Of a DNA stretch of 64,000 nucleotides, positions 35,709-47,800 are shown in pieces. This DNA is from Saururus chinensis. Taxonomy: Eukaryota > Streptophyta > Magnoliopsida > Piperales > Saururaceae. The DNA lies in the NCBI GenBank assembly GCA_035235625.1, contig CP141140.1, forward strand, positions 44,077,351-44,141,350, written 5' to 3'. Position numbers and translations under genes: made by a program. The notes beneath the pieces are model-generated. The model ran no database searches, was not told where the DNA came from, and worked only from the letters and a program-made list of their open reading frames with translations. The stretch's first letter is position 1, and the number at the start of each line of letters is the position of its first letter.

Positions 35709-36977
35709 ACGCCCCCCCAATAAGAGGGTCTTCTTCTTTGTTTTGTTTTATAAAAAGAGAAGAGACTTTCTTCTTCCCTTTCTTACAATTTGAAGCTAGG
35801 TATGACTTGTGTTCCAATTTAGGACACATCTTTGGACTCATCAATGCGTAATTAACTACAAACTTATTGTAATAAGTTCTACCAGTTTCACCAATACGCT
35901 CAAGAACAACATTATTCACTTCCTTATAATCCTCTTTATTCACCCCTAGCTTGTTGCCAACACCCTTATTAACATATTGATTCCCTATTGACATGGCAAC
36001 ACTAGAAGGTTGCCTCCACCATGTAGACACACATTGATAGCACATGTTGACATTCATCTAGAACTTCTAGCATTCCTTGATTTAGCCCTTTTTTGCCGGA
36101 CCTCCCTCAACTTTGCCCCTTAGTCTACTGGTCTCTCTCTCTCTCTTCCTCTAGTCCCCTTGAGAGGTACAGTCTGAATGGGAGAAAAGGGTATGAGGCA
36201 CCCTTATTTATAGTAGGGGTAGAACTCCATCTCTATCAAATCTTGGTAAATACCAAATTATTACTAGACACATGAGTAATTCAATAATTTGTTAAGAAAC
36301 CCTACTAACTCCTCAAGTAAGCCATTCATACTCTACTTATTTTGTTAATTAATTGTTTATTAATCTACTAATCTTTCTCCAATTAAAAATATTATGTTGA
36401 ACTCTTTATATTATAATAATTTATAATTGTTCCCTTAAAATTATAAGATAGTGAAAAATAAAATGTTATAAGTTCTTCAACAACCTTCCCATAACCTTTG
36501 AGCTCATGGTCTTCTTTCTCATATGGCTGACGATAAAGACAGTGCCACTAATGCTTTATTGCTACTTTTTAGCTCATTATAAAAAATTAAAGAAAATTAT
36601 TAATTAAAGAAAAAGAATATAATTAATTTATGAAAGTTGAATTTATATTAATTTTTTTAACCGGTAGAGGTTGGCATTGACTCACCTTCCCCTCCTTAAC
36701 ACGTCTCACCTTACCAAAATGATGGAAGATCTTTTCCTCCTTTTAAGTGACAATAAACCTATTATAAACTACGCATGTAAATTATTTATTAATAACATCA
36801 ATAGTGCACATGTTGACACATGATACTATCAAGTGTTAGTATATGCGTCGTGAATCTTAAATATCAATAACTCCTTAAACATAATTATTTATGTTAGTCG
36901 AAGGAGTACATACAAAATTCTTGCCAACGTCGCTTGCCACTGCCACTTTGGCCCTCACACCCTACCCCCCTCCCCCG
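35709..36977. other. Right flank of B2, unassigned
   Basis: A minus-strand frame from 36057 runs to 35632 and so crosses the B2 junction at 35708; its upstream ~115 residues (starting MNVNMCYQCV) resemble nothing I know and may be old transposon coding DNA. The rest is AT-rich. Confidence 0.3.
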
Positions 36978-37655
36978 TAGGGGTGTTCACGGACGGAAAC
37001 GGACGCGGACAGAGGGTTGTTCGTGTCTGTCCGTCATTTGAGTAACTCTTGTCCGTGTCTGCTCTAGTCCGTATTATACTTTGTCCATGTCCGTATTTCA
37101 ACACCTAAATTTTTATCCTAATTTAAAAAATTTAGCATTTTTATAGCATGTAAAAGTTGTTTTAACATATTACATAGGTACTAGATCTATGTTTTCAAGT
37201 TATCTAATACTTATGTACTATATTAAAATTATCCTAACATGCTATATACATTATAAATTTATATTTTCAAACTGTTTAATATGTATGTAGCATGTTATGA
37301 CTATTCTAATATGGTACATATGTACCGAATTCATGTTTTTTAGTTGTCAAGTGCCTATATAGCATGTTAGGATTGCCCTAAGATGCTACATAAGAACTGA
37401 ATTATATTTTTTTTCTAATATTTAGTAATAATCAATACTATTTTTAAGGGAATGCTAAATAAAAGTGTGGATACGAACGTCCGCAGACACAAACAAGGGT
37501 ATATCTGTGTTCGTAGCCCATATTAGTGCGGAAAAAAAAAATTTATCTTGTGTCTGTATCCGACTCGGATAAAAATATTTGCTCATTCTATATAAAAACG
37601 AACACAAATAAAATATTTATCCATTCTAAATAAAAACAAATGCGGACCCCACAGG
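36978..37655. mobile_element. Possible non-autonomous DNA element with 72-bp repeats
   Basis: Begins AGGGGTGTTCACGGACGG, as many plant hAT-derived elements do. Ends near GCGGACCCCA, an imperfect inverted match. Both ends carry tracts of 'gtccg'/'cggac' words. The middle is a tandem array (next entry). No clear 8-bp TSD, so class and limits are uncertain. Confidence 0.3.
37145..37425. repeat. 72-bp tandem repeat, about 3.9 copies
   Basis: Diverged units start at 37145, 37217, 37289 and 37361, an exact 72-bp spacing. Each has an AGCATGT-type start, then CTAA.ATG.TACAT, then a 'tttt.aa.t' block. Confidence 0.65.
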
Positions 37656-38961
37656 GAGTTTAGGTCTTCCTCGTATGCACATCTACCATATTTTCAAAAT
37701 TTGAGTGGCCTTCTCTCCTAACCCTAGCTATTGACTATTGTACCCAGAAAAGCGAAACCGCTTTCCTCAATAGCCACTGCCGGCCCAGTGCGGATTTCCC
37801 TTAACGGCAACTGCGGTTCTTCGGCCAAGCACGCATAGCTTTTGTGCGCGTTCTTATAGCGGCACACAAACCCTCGTTCTTCCACGATGTCATCTCGACT
37901 ACGCCACTTCCTGTTTTCTTTTGCGAATAAATAATCGTCTTCAGTCACTACTTTCTCAGAGTTTTCTTCTCGGCGCTGCTATGGTTTACCTTCTCTTCAA
38001 ACAGTTTTTTTAAAGGTTGATTTTTTCTTGCTTCACTCTTCTGCGTCATAAGAAGTTCTTGAAAGAGTTTTCCGTGATAGAAGCCTTTTGTCCTGTTTTC
38101 GTTGTTATCGTTCATTTGCATTTCTGTTTCTGATTTTGTTCTGTTCCTCTTTTTTCCAGAGTGTGGAGAATTTGGAGAGTTGGTGGTGTTCTGGGTGTTG
38201 CTGTTCTTGCCCTCTTCTTTTTTCGATTTTGTTATTCTCTCCTCTACCAATGATGGCTCTCTGGATCCAATCTCATTGATGGTACGATTGGCTGACTTTT
38301 TATGTATTATATGTTTTCATTCTAGTTTGAAATTCGTATGCTATGAATCGCGTTGTGTTGCGTGCGGTTTCTGGGTTTAGTTATGTACTTATGTTTGGTC
38401 TTAGTACATATAATGAAGTGCAGGTATTTTTACAACTTTTTTTCTATTTTCTCCCCTTCAGATTTTTCACCCCCTTCGTATTTTTTATTTGTTGGTACAA
38501 TACCCCCTTTATGAAAAGTTTTTTTTTATTTATATTCTTTTATCTCATTCTTTGTTTTTTTATTCTACTTTGGCCTTTTTTTTTTTCCCTAGGTAAATAA
38601 AGGTAGAAAAAAGGTGGAGTAAAAAAAGATATTGTAAGAGAAAAATCATTAGAGTGAAGTATGGGAGGAGAAGTTTTCCTTGAATGATGAATATTATTTG
38701 GTGTTCTCCGAAATACCTTATGTCGATATTTTGTAGGTTTTTTTGTCTACCAAAAGGGCATATGTAAAAAAAAATTATTTGTTTTAACCTTAAATCAAGT
38801 TAGCCATCTTTAGATTACTTTGCCCAAGGCTCCTCTCTAACTCCTCTCTAACCTTAAAGCTCCAGATCGCCCTCCATTCTTCAGTTCACCCTAAAGCTCT
38901 ATATCGCTTTGGCCGCTCTTCTCTAGATCGTCGAAGAAGCTCTAGATTGCCCTCTCGATTC
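37656..38961. other. Unassigned, gene-flank-like DNA
   Basis: 37720-38280 is less AT-rich, with pyrimidine-rich stretches followed by a long T-rich segment, somewhat like a plant 5' UTR with intron. Minus-strand frames at 37724-37948 and 37948-38250 need GTG and TTG starts and show no domain. No product is claimed. Confidence 0.25.
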
Positions 38962-38964
38962 TTA

Positions 38965-39833
38965 GGTGTCATTTAGATGACGCTTTTTACCAGCTTTTTA
39001 CCCGCTTTTAGCAGTTTTGTAGGTAAATCTTGTTTGGTTGGACAATTTAAATTAAAAGTTTTACTTTGTTTGAAAAACGCTTTTAACCTTGCTTTTGGTT
39101 CATTGTTGCTTTCTACCCGCTTTTTGTCTAACTCTCCTCCGGAGGAGGGTTAGGCTAAAAGCATGTCAACAAAAGGTAAAAAAAAAAAATTATAGACATT
39201 TTGCCCTTCTCCAATATCGTGGCATAACTCAATCCCGTGCTCTATTCCTTCTCTCCTGTGTCATTTCCTTTTCTATAACACTCTTCCCCTTTCTCCTCCC
39301 GCCATCATTTATATCCTCTCCAGGCCCGATTTCAAATCAAACTAGCATTTCATCTTCCTCTCCGGGCTAGGAGTGCATCTGCTCACCAATCTTATTCTCC
39401 ATTCGTGGATCCCGTTCACTGGGTGGACTCCTTCTCCTGGTGTTAGTTCTCATTCCATTTCTAGCAACAAAAGCACATTACAGTTGCGGAGAGAATAAAT
39501 CTCTGCGGAGGTCTTTATTGTGTAGAAAAGCTACGACTGTCAGCGATCACTTTTTCTAACTAGTATTTTTTTCATTTTATAGGTAGAGATGGAGTTTACA
39601 TAGGTTTGCAAAGTTTGTAAATCACAATTATTGAGGGGTAAAGTAGGCATTTCTCTTAACTCAGATATATGAAATGTAATGGCCATCCACACAAGATTTC
39701 TAAAACTTTGTTTGAAAAGCTGATTTTTTATAATATATATCCAAATATGACCTGCTTTTACTTTGCTTTTAAAAAAGTGATTTCAACGAAAAGCACCTTT
39801 CCGGATGACACAAAGCGTTATCCAAATGACGCC
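38965..39833. mobile_element. PIF/Harbinger-type non-autonomous element
   Basis: Terminal inverted repeats GGTGTCATTTAGATGACGCT and (reverse complement of the end) GGCGTCATTTGGATAACGCT, with TTA at 38962-38964 and 39834-39836 as the 3-bp TSD. Length is 869 bp with no transposase. TIR and TSD fit the PIF/Harbinger superfamily. Confidence 0.75.
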
Positions 39834-39849
39834 TTAGTCTTTGAATTCT

Positions 39850-40490
39850 TTTGTCTTTGCTCGCCAGCCCTCTTGCCTCTCAAATTCTTAAGTGGTCACT
39901 ACCCCTCTCGCCTCTTGCCGGCCATCTCGCCTCTCCAATTCTGGAGTGGTCACCGGCCCTCTCGCCTCTCCATTTCTCAAGTAGTCACCGACCCTCTCGC
40001 CTCTAAATAGCCCTTTTGCCTCTTCCTAGCCCTCTCGTTTCTCTAGTTCTCGAGTGATCACTGACCCTCTCGCCTCTTGCCGGTGGACTCTGAATATCTC
40101 AGTTCTCGACAAGAAAAATTAGTTTTTCCCCCTTCTTCTGTTCTTCATTTAGTTGATCTGTTATTTCTTTAATTTGTACTAGGATGTGTTCTTTAATTTG
40201 TATTTGTTCTTGCCTCTACTCTTTAATTTTTACTTGTCTTTACTCTATAATCTTATATGTTCTTGTCTTTGTTCTATTTTTATCTATATATGTAATTTCA
40301 ACTTGTCTTTTTATTATTTAATTTATCATTGTCTCGATTTTGTTCTTTAATTTGTTCTTGTTTGTGAGTGGTTAATTAATTTATAGCCATTGTTCTAATT
40401 AATTTGTTATTATCTTATAAGTTCTATCATTTATATGATCTATGTTTTTTAATTTGTACTAATATGTGTTCTTTAATTTGTATTAGTCTT
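39850..40490 (+). repeat. Pyrimidine-rich degenerate repeats
   Basis: 39850-40100 repeats 'ccctctcgcctct' with 'gtggtcacc' spacers. 40140-40490 repeats 'ttctttaatttgta' words. Both are irregular and have no coding meaning. Confidence 0.5.
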
Positions 40491-40500
40491 GTCGATGGCC

Positions 40501-40692
40501 ACTTTTTCTCCCACCGACGATAACATGAAAAAAACCTCTAGGTCAACCTTTCAGTAGGGAGGTTTGGGGTGATTCGGGCCCCTTTATTTGACATTCACTT
40601 TTTCTCCCACTCACGATAACATGAAAAAAGCCTCGAGGTTGACTTTTTAGTGGGGAGGTTTGGGGTGAGCCGGGCCCCTTTATTTGACATTC
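40501..40692 (+). repeat. 96-bp tandem duplication
   Basis: The block opening ACTTTTTCTCCCAC at 40501 recurs at 40597, with shared GATAACATGAAAAAA, GGGAGGTTTGGGGTGA and GGGCCCCTTTATTTGACATT segments. Few differences, so fairly recent. Confidence 0.8.
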
Positions 40693-41875
40693 TTGTTTAG
40701 GGCCGGGCCCAGGCCTACCCCTGGCCTGGGCAAGGCCTGATCTACTTGTAGTTGTTCCCTCACCTCTCTTCTTTTCATTTTGTGACAATTTTACCTTGAC
40801 CTGCTGAGGCTAGACTGCATGTCGCCTTAGACACATTGTATGTTGTTGCATTAAGATTTAATAGCATGTGTTGTTTAGATTAATGCGCTCTATTCTGCCC
40901 ACTCCCCTCTCTTCATCCACCATTGGTGTTAATAGATGCCACTCCCGCCCTTGATGCCCTTCCAACATCACCTTTCGCCAGCCATGGTGCATAGAGTCGC
41001 GGCAATTAGATCTAGCCTTGACGACCATAGTTGGAGTTGCGTTAGCAGCCATGACAAGGGCCATCGTGCCAGCCATGGCTATTCTTGTCATGGGCAGCCA
41101 TGGCCAAAGCTTAATTTTGGCCCTTGTAATGGCAAAGGAGGTTGATTTTGGGCTAGTGACGAAGGTAACCTCTGTGGTAGAGGACCTAAGTGGGCTACGG
41201 AGGTAAAATCATTTTAAAAATAAAATTTTATAAATAAAAAATAAAATATGTTTCTAATTTATAAAGTCATAGAATATTAAGTACTTATTTTTGTGTCATA
41301 GGGCCCTTTTTATTTGGTAAAAGTTAATATGTAAGGTATTAATACAGGTGGGCCCTGTTTTTCATACCATATCCCGTTGAAGCCGGAGTTGATCAAAACG
41401 AACTAACCGCACGGGAGAATCATTTGAACTAGTCAGTTATCAGGACCGGAAGATGGACCATTTATTGCTGAACCAGACCAGGTGGGCCGGTGGAGTGGGT
41501 TAAGTTCTGAACCGGACTTCCGTATGAGATTAACTCCTCTTCAACTGTCACCGTGGTCAAGCCAAACTAGTGAACAACAAATTGCCAGTTCGATCCGGGT
41601 TTTCCTGGCCGCGGACCGGCAGAGAGTGATTTGAAGCAACGGCCCGGTTCAAGAACCTGACCTAGTCCGCCTCGGTTCTTCTTCGGTGCCGCTACCGTGG
41701 AGAGGTTAACCGCCACGGCGACGCTGACGGTGGCGGCAGTGCTGGCCGTGGTACGGATTCGCTGACGGAGGCGGCGACTGAGAAGGTGTGTGCTTTGGAG
41801 TCGGTTTGTGTCCGTTGTTCACCATTTCTGTCACTGGGAAAGCGGACGGCGAAAGCGATAGCATCGGCAGCAGAC
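40693..41875. other. Upstream region of the PHD gene
   Basis: No gene. 41370-41875 is richer in GC and CpG than its surroundings and ends at the proposed start codon, fitting an unmethylated promoter and 5' UTR. No TATA box stands out. Confidence 0.4.
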
Positions 41876-44800
41876 ATGAGGAAGAGGAAAATGTCCAGCA
41901 CTTTCAAGGAGGTGAGCGCATGATATTAGTATCTTTTCTTCTGTTTCTTCTCTCTTCTGAAGTGACGTTTTCTTCTCTTATGTAAAAAATGGTTGTCTTT
42001 TCTATTTTTCGTTTCCTCCGGACTTCTTCATATGTTAAATTAGGAGTATTTTTTACTGTTTAGTTTCACAAGTGGTCGTCCCGCCCAGTTTGCTTCTATA
42101 AAAGTAAGAACAGTGATCTTCGCACTTGTCAATGGTCATTTTTGGTTTTGTTCTGTCTCTTTGTCTTAAAGATTGTCTATTTTACCATTTCGTTGTATAC
42201 ATTTGTTAGGTTTTCCCATCTGCTTTACGGACGTTTATATGAGATAATTGCTGCCCCGCTTGCTGCCTGTGTGTGCATTGGTAGCATGGGGATTGTAGAA
42301 ATGCCAGCTGACCCATTTCCACTTGCTGGTCCCAATTCTGACATGATTGCAAGCAGGCGACAGCCAATGCGTGGGAAGCATTTTCTATGCTCCTTACTGA
42401 TAGTGAGCCTAGTGTAAAGAATTCATGGGAGCCATTGATATTTGATATTGTGTGCTAGTGTATGCGCAGTCGATTTTTTGGATAGACGGCTCCCATGTGT
42501 TCCTTATGCTAGGCTCACTAGTGGTAGGGATAAAAAATGGGAATTTCCTAATAGTACTCAGCTTAAGGGAGGATATGAGAAATATTTTGTTCATATTGGT
42601 GGATGACTACCGAGGCATTATTGGTTACTTCATTTTCTTTCATTAGTCCATGTTTTTTGTGGTTATGGGTTTTGTTTCTTTTTTTCCCTATTGAGCGGCT
42701 TCACATTAGGTGAGTAGTGGTTCCTCACTAGAAAAAGTAGGACAAATTGCGTAGTATAAGAGTTTGGAAGGGGGAACATTGAGATTTAAAAAAAAATCAA
42801 GATAAAGAGATAAAAAGGAAAAGATTGAGTAGAACTTGTGATGCTTATTTATAACATAATGAGGTGAACGGACAATTTAGTACCAAATGAAAAGCTAAAA
42901 GGGAGGCTTCTAAATAATCAAAATCTTACATAAGAAAAACAAATATGAAATACAAAGATAATGGTGAGAGATGAACAAGCAGCTAAATTGGACAATCAAG
43001 AGCTATAATACACAAGGGTGTTTCATTTCACAATAAGTTGTGATAGGCACCATATGAAATGAAACTTTAGTGAGGTAGAACTATAGGTCGACTTGTAGTT
43101 GTGATTGATGCGTAAGAAGGGAGTTGCTATTGATAATGATGTGGTAATAGAATAAATGTGGGGAGGATAGTGATGTGTACATAGGATTTATGGGGGTGGG
43201 TAAAGTAGAGATTCTTAGCGAGTGTTCTATGGAAGGGCAATTTGGCATAAAGTAAGGTGTTGTGGATTTTGTTTAAAATTGAAAAATTGTCACTAATTTA
43301 GAAATCCTAGTTGAGGAGAAGAATTTTTTTGATGGTCCAATTAGAGGGAAAAACAAGTCAAGTGCTTGGAAAATAAATAGAAATTTAGGTGACACACGTG
43401 CTAATTTGGGATGGTGAAGTTACTTGAAAATGTGGCTTTGTGTTTTACTCAAATTGGTTAAATGGCATCGTTTTTGAGGAAAGAAGAGGAAGGTGTGCAG
43501 ATGATAAATGGAGAAGTATATGGATGGCGAAAAAATAGGGAGTGCTCCAAAGAACCACTCAAGATGGAAGCTAAAGTTGGTTGATTGAGATGATTTTGGT
43601 CATTTGGTGCCTGACCATTTAAATAAAATGTTTGTTATGTATCCCACAACCAGCCAATGAGAATTCCTTGATGATACGTTTTTTATCTTCCTTGATGACA
43701 GATTATCACGAATAAGTGTGGGGGAATTATCAAATCTTGATGCCTCTGATTTATCTTTGTGTTGGTATTTGAGATTATGTTGAGATCTGATATGTCCAAA
43801 CTTAATTAGAGCTGAATATTGGACATGGAATATGACATAAATTGGAACATAGCCAATATAATTACTACAATTTGGATGAAGTTGAGGGTACAATTTTGGA
43901 GTTTTCTTGTGACAAACACATCCCTGTTAAGTTGAATGAAAGAGATTATTCGGCCAACAGTTTGACCAACCATGCTATAAGGGGTTGAGTTTTGGGTGTA
44001 AAAGAAGACCCATGTTGATGATAAGATTGTTAAAAACCAAGTTGCCTCAAAAGCTCAAGCTGTCAAGGAACGACCCAACAATGCATATTAAACCTAGATT
44101 GACCTAAACAGATTGATGCAGACAAACAAATTATCCAACACTCTTCCTGCACGGGCAAGCTTGTAAGCATGGTTTAATATATGCAGATGTCTGCATGTGC
44201 ACAAAATACATATGTAGGGGTGAGGATTGAAACCGGGACCTTTTGGCTTTGATACCATGTTAGAAACTGTGTTGCCTCAAAAGTTCAAGCTATTAAGGAA
44301 TGACCCAAATAGTGCATATTGATAGATTACCTAACAAAAATTAGTTTAGCACAAATAAATTTTTTTAAGATGGAAACAAGAAGAGACCATAATGATAGTA
44401 CTTGAGGGAGCTTATGGGCTGAACATTGGGAAAGCTATTTGAGATGGTTTGGTCATGAGTAGAGAAGATTAAAGACAAGCCACTCAAGTGGTATATGCAA
44501 AGTTTTTGTGTTGGGTGTGAAGAGGTAAGAGTTGGGCCGAAAGGTACATTGGTGGAGATCAAGAGGAGAAACATGCAAATAATTGGTTTGAGCATCTATT
44601 TATCGAGTGGTTTGTAAGGATAGTATTCGTATGATGATCATTAACAAACTTGCAAGAATTTATGCACATTGCTCTACCTAGAATAATCCTTTGATGTGGC
44701 TTTGTGTTTTACTCAAATTGGTAACATGGCATTGTTGAGAAAAGAAGAGGAGGTGTGGAGATGATAAATGGAGAAGGATGGATGGTGAAAAAGTAGGGAG

Positions 44801-47800
44801 TGCTCCAAAGAACAACTCAAGGTGAAAGCTAAAGTGGGTTGATTGAGATGAAACAACCTTTTGGTCATTTGGTGTCTGACCATTTAAATAAAATGTCTAT
44901 TATGTATCCCACAACCAGCCAAAGAGAATCCCTTGATGATAGATTATTGTGAATAAAAAATTTGTGTGGGAGAATTATCAAATCTTGACGCCTCTGTGAT
45001 GTCTCTTTGGTTTAACATTTGAAATCATTTCCAAATTTGATATGCCCAAACTTAATTGAAGCTGAATATTAGACATGGAGTATGACATTAGTCAATATCA
45101 TTACTACAATTTGGATGAAGTTGAGTGCAGAATTTTGGAGTTTTTTTGTGACAGTTGAATGAAAGAGCTTATTCGGCCAACTGTTTGGGTTGAGTTTTGG
45201 GTGTAAAAGAAGATCTTTGTTGATAAGATTATGAAAAACTAAGTTGCCTCAAAAGCTTAGGTTGTTAAGGAACGGCCCGACAATGTATATGAAACCCAGA
45301 TCAGCCCAAACATATTGATGTAGATATACAAATTATCCAACACTCTCCCTATACATGCAAACATAGTTTAACATATGATGATGCTTTCACGTGCACAAAA
45401 TACAGATGTAAGGGGCAAGGATTGAAACCTAGACCTCTTGGCTTTGATACCATGTTAGAAACCATGTTGCCTTAAAAGCTCAAGCTATTAAAGAATGGCT
45501 CAAATAATGCAAATTACCCAACAAAGATTACTGGAGAGCAGATAGAAGTTTTTGAGATGGAAACAAGAAGAGACCATAATGATAGTACTTGAGGAATCTC
45601 ATGGGCTGAACATTGGGAAAGCTATTTGAGATGGTTTGGTCTTGAGTAGAGAAGATTAAAGATAAGCCATTCAAGAGGTATATGCAAAATTTCTGTGTCT
45701 GGTGTAAGAGATAAGAGTTGGGCCAAAACGCACATTGATGGAAATCAACTTCTATACACGTCATAGGCAATCAACTTGTATACACGTGGAACCAATTGGC
45801 TTTGCAAGATTTGTCCACTATGATATTTGTAAATGTTTGTTTTGTGTGGCAATCTTGTAAAACTCACAATCTTTTACAATCTTTTCCTTGTGAATGTTAA
45901 TAATTATTAAATTCATCTTGTTCAATTCAAAGCCAACTTGACATAATTAAACCAAATGCTTAACACCAAATTAAAAATATATTCCTATGAATAAAAAAGC
46001 TATTCTGGTTCTAGCCACTTAAGAAACTTGGTCGTTAAAACATTGAACGTAATAAGTGGTTGAAGTTTTGTGTACAAACTTTTTGATACAAATATCAAAG
46101 TAATATTATGCCATGAATAGCAACAAGCTAATAGGTGGCTCGAGTGTTTTGACAAAGTGAACATGTGCAATATCATAAATATTAGATAAATGAGACATGC
46201 CTTGTTGAAGATCCGTTCTTTGTATGCCTGTAACATAAGATTTATTTTTAATATACAAATTTATATTATCTAGTGGGGTATTTATTATAAAAAATTGACA
46301 CTATGACATGTAGGGTACAGTTTGTCAAAAATGTGGAGACATTGGTTATGCTGAGCACCTTATCTTTTGTTCTCAGTGCAAACTTTCTGCAGAGCATCGG
46401 TAAGCTCCAACCTTAGGGTCACTCCTTGTATACTTGATATTTTTTAAATTTACATTTACATCTAAGATTAATTGTGATGTCTGTCATCTCATCTTAAATT
46501 GTTGCAGCTATTGTATGGATGTTATACCCAATTGCAATAATAGAGAGGTTTTATGGTCATGTCATGGGTGCTTGCCTCCTATAAAATTTGACAAACCTGC
46601 TGCTGTTACTGCTGTCATTCCCTTGAAAAAACGGCAAAGGAGTCCTACTAAAGGATCATCTTGTATAAAGAGATGTTTACACTCTAGCAGTGAAATTCTT
46701 GGAGAACGAAATATTTGTGGAAGCCACAAAAAGAGGCTACATCTGGTGGATAAGAACGCTTCTAGTCCTCATATTTCTTGTAATGGGGAGACTGAGCGTG
46801 AACCTAATTTTCTATTGAAGAAACAACAGAGAGAGCTCAACATCAAATCTGTTGATAAGAAGATAAGTTCAAACTCCGTTATGGAGATGGAGGGGGAGAG
46901 GAAAATCAAAAGAAAACATCGAAGAAAGTTGATACTGGAAGACGAAATTTTATCTGATGAAGAGATGACACCTGATAATGTTGGTCGGGTTAGTGAACAT
47001 CATGCTGCTGATAAAGCTTTCCATTTGGAAGAGGTACCAGTGGTCAATAATTGTGTACTTTTATCTGTTGATAGAGAGAGTGAGCATGACAATGATAGAC
47101 AGACATGTGAAATTGCCCAATCTGAGGAGCAAGTGACCGCTAATGGTGATCAAGATGTTTTTCTTAATGAATGGATAGCTTTGGACAAATATTCTCAGAT
47201 GTGTGGTGATAGAGAGACTAAAAACGTTGCTGTCTCAGATGTATTTTCTGTTGGTAATCAGAATATGTTGAGTGAACATCTGGCTGCTGAAAAAGTGCTC
47301 CATTTGGAAGAGGTACAAGTGGTCAATAATCAACTTTTATCATTTGACAAAAAGAGTGAGCATGACAATGGTGGACATGTATGTGAAATTGGACACATCA
47401 AGGAGCAAGTGGCTTCTAAAAATGATCATGATATTTCTTTTAACGAACGGATAGAGTTAGACGTGAATTTTCAGGTCTGTGGTGATGAAAAGACTGAAAA
47501 TGTTTATGTCTCAGAAGTATTAGCTGTTAGTAATGATAATCAGGGGACTGAATGTCTAGCTGTTGGAAAAGTTCTCCATTTGGAAGAGGTACCAGTGATA
47601 AGTAAAGGTCACCCTTTATCATCTCACAAAGAGAATGAGCATCAGAATGGAAGACATACATGTGGAATTGCTCAATCCAAAGAGCAAGTGGTTGCTAATT
47701 GTAATTGTGACGTTTCTTTTAGTGATTGGATAAAATTTGACAAAAATAGTCATATGTACGGTAATGTAGTATTACCTGTTAGTAATGATAATCAAATATG

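Larger units (their letters stand above)
43428..45760. repeat. ~1.26-kb tandem duplication
   Basis: Copy 1 starts near 43428 (ATGTGGCTTTGTGTTTTACT) and copy 2 at 44693. Both then show the 'gagtgctccaaag' block, the 'atcccacaaccagcca' block, a TRIM in reverse, and an 'aagatggaaacaagaagag' block (44370, 45555). Copy 1 fades near 44560 and copy 2 near 45750. Both contain the TRIM at the same place, so the TRIM landed before the duplication. Confidence 0.75.
41912..46313 (+). other. Intron 1 of the PHD gene, TE-rich
   Basis: Donor GTGAGC and acceptor ATGTAG. It holds an inverted repeat (42401-42520), a large tandem duplication (43428-45760) and two reversed TRIM elements. The other introns of the gene are only 72-142 bp, so the length is due to repeat DNA. 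If exon 1 is wrong this is upstream sequence. Confidence 0.55.

Noticed and set aside
35632-36057. 141-codon minus-strand frame starting MNVNMCYQCV
   Set aside because: It crosses the insertion junction of B2 at 35708, so it cannot be one gene; the upstream part resembles no family I know.
37948-38250. 100-codon minus-strand frame rich in K, N and S
   Set aside because: Starts with TTG, has no domain, and its composition follows from the T/C-rich plus strand.
44365-45770. Two similar minus-strand proteins (44365-44595, 45528-45770)
   Set aside because: They are the same non-coding block in the two copies of the tandem duplication; no start context, no domain, inside an intron.
46434-46507. 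Start of the PHD gene at the first ATG of the long frame (46434)
   Set aside because: This lies in intron 2. The PHD finger's first half is encoded in the previous exon (46314-46399), and the splice sites join the C4HC3 pattern properly.
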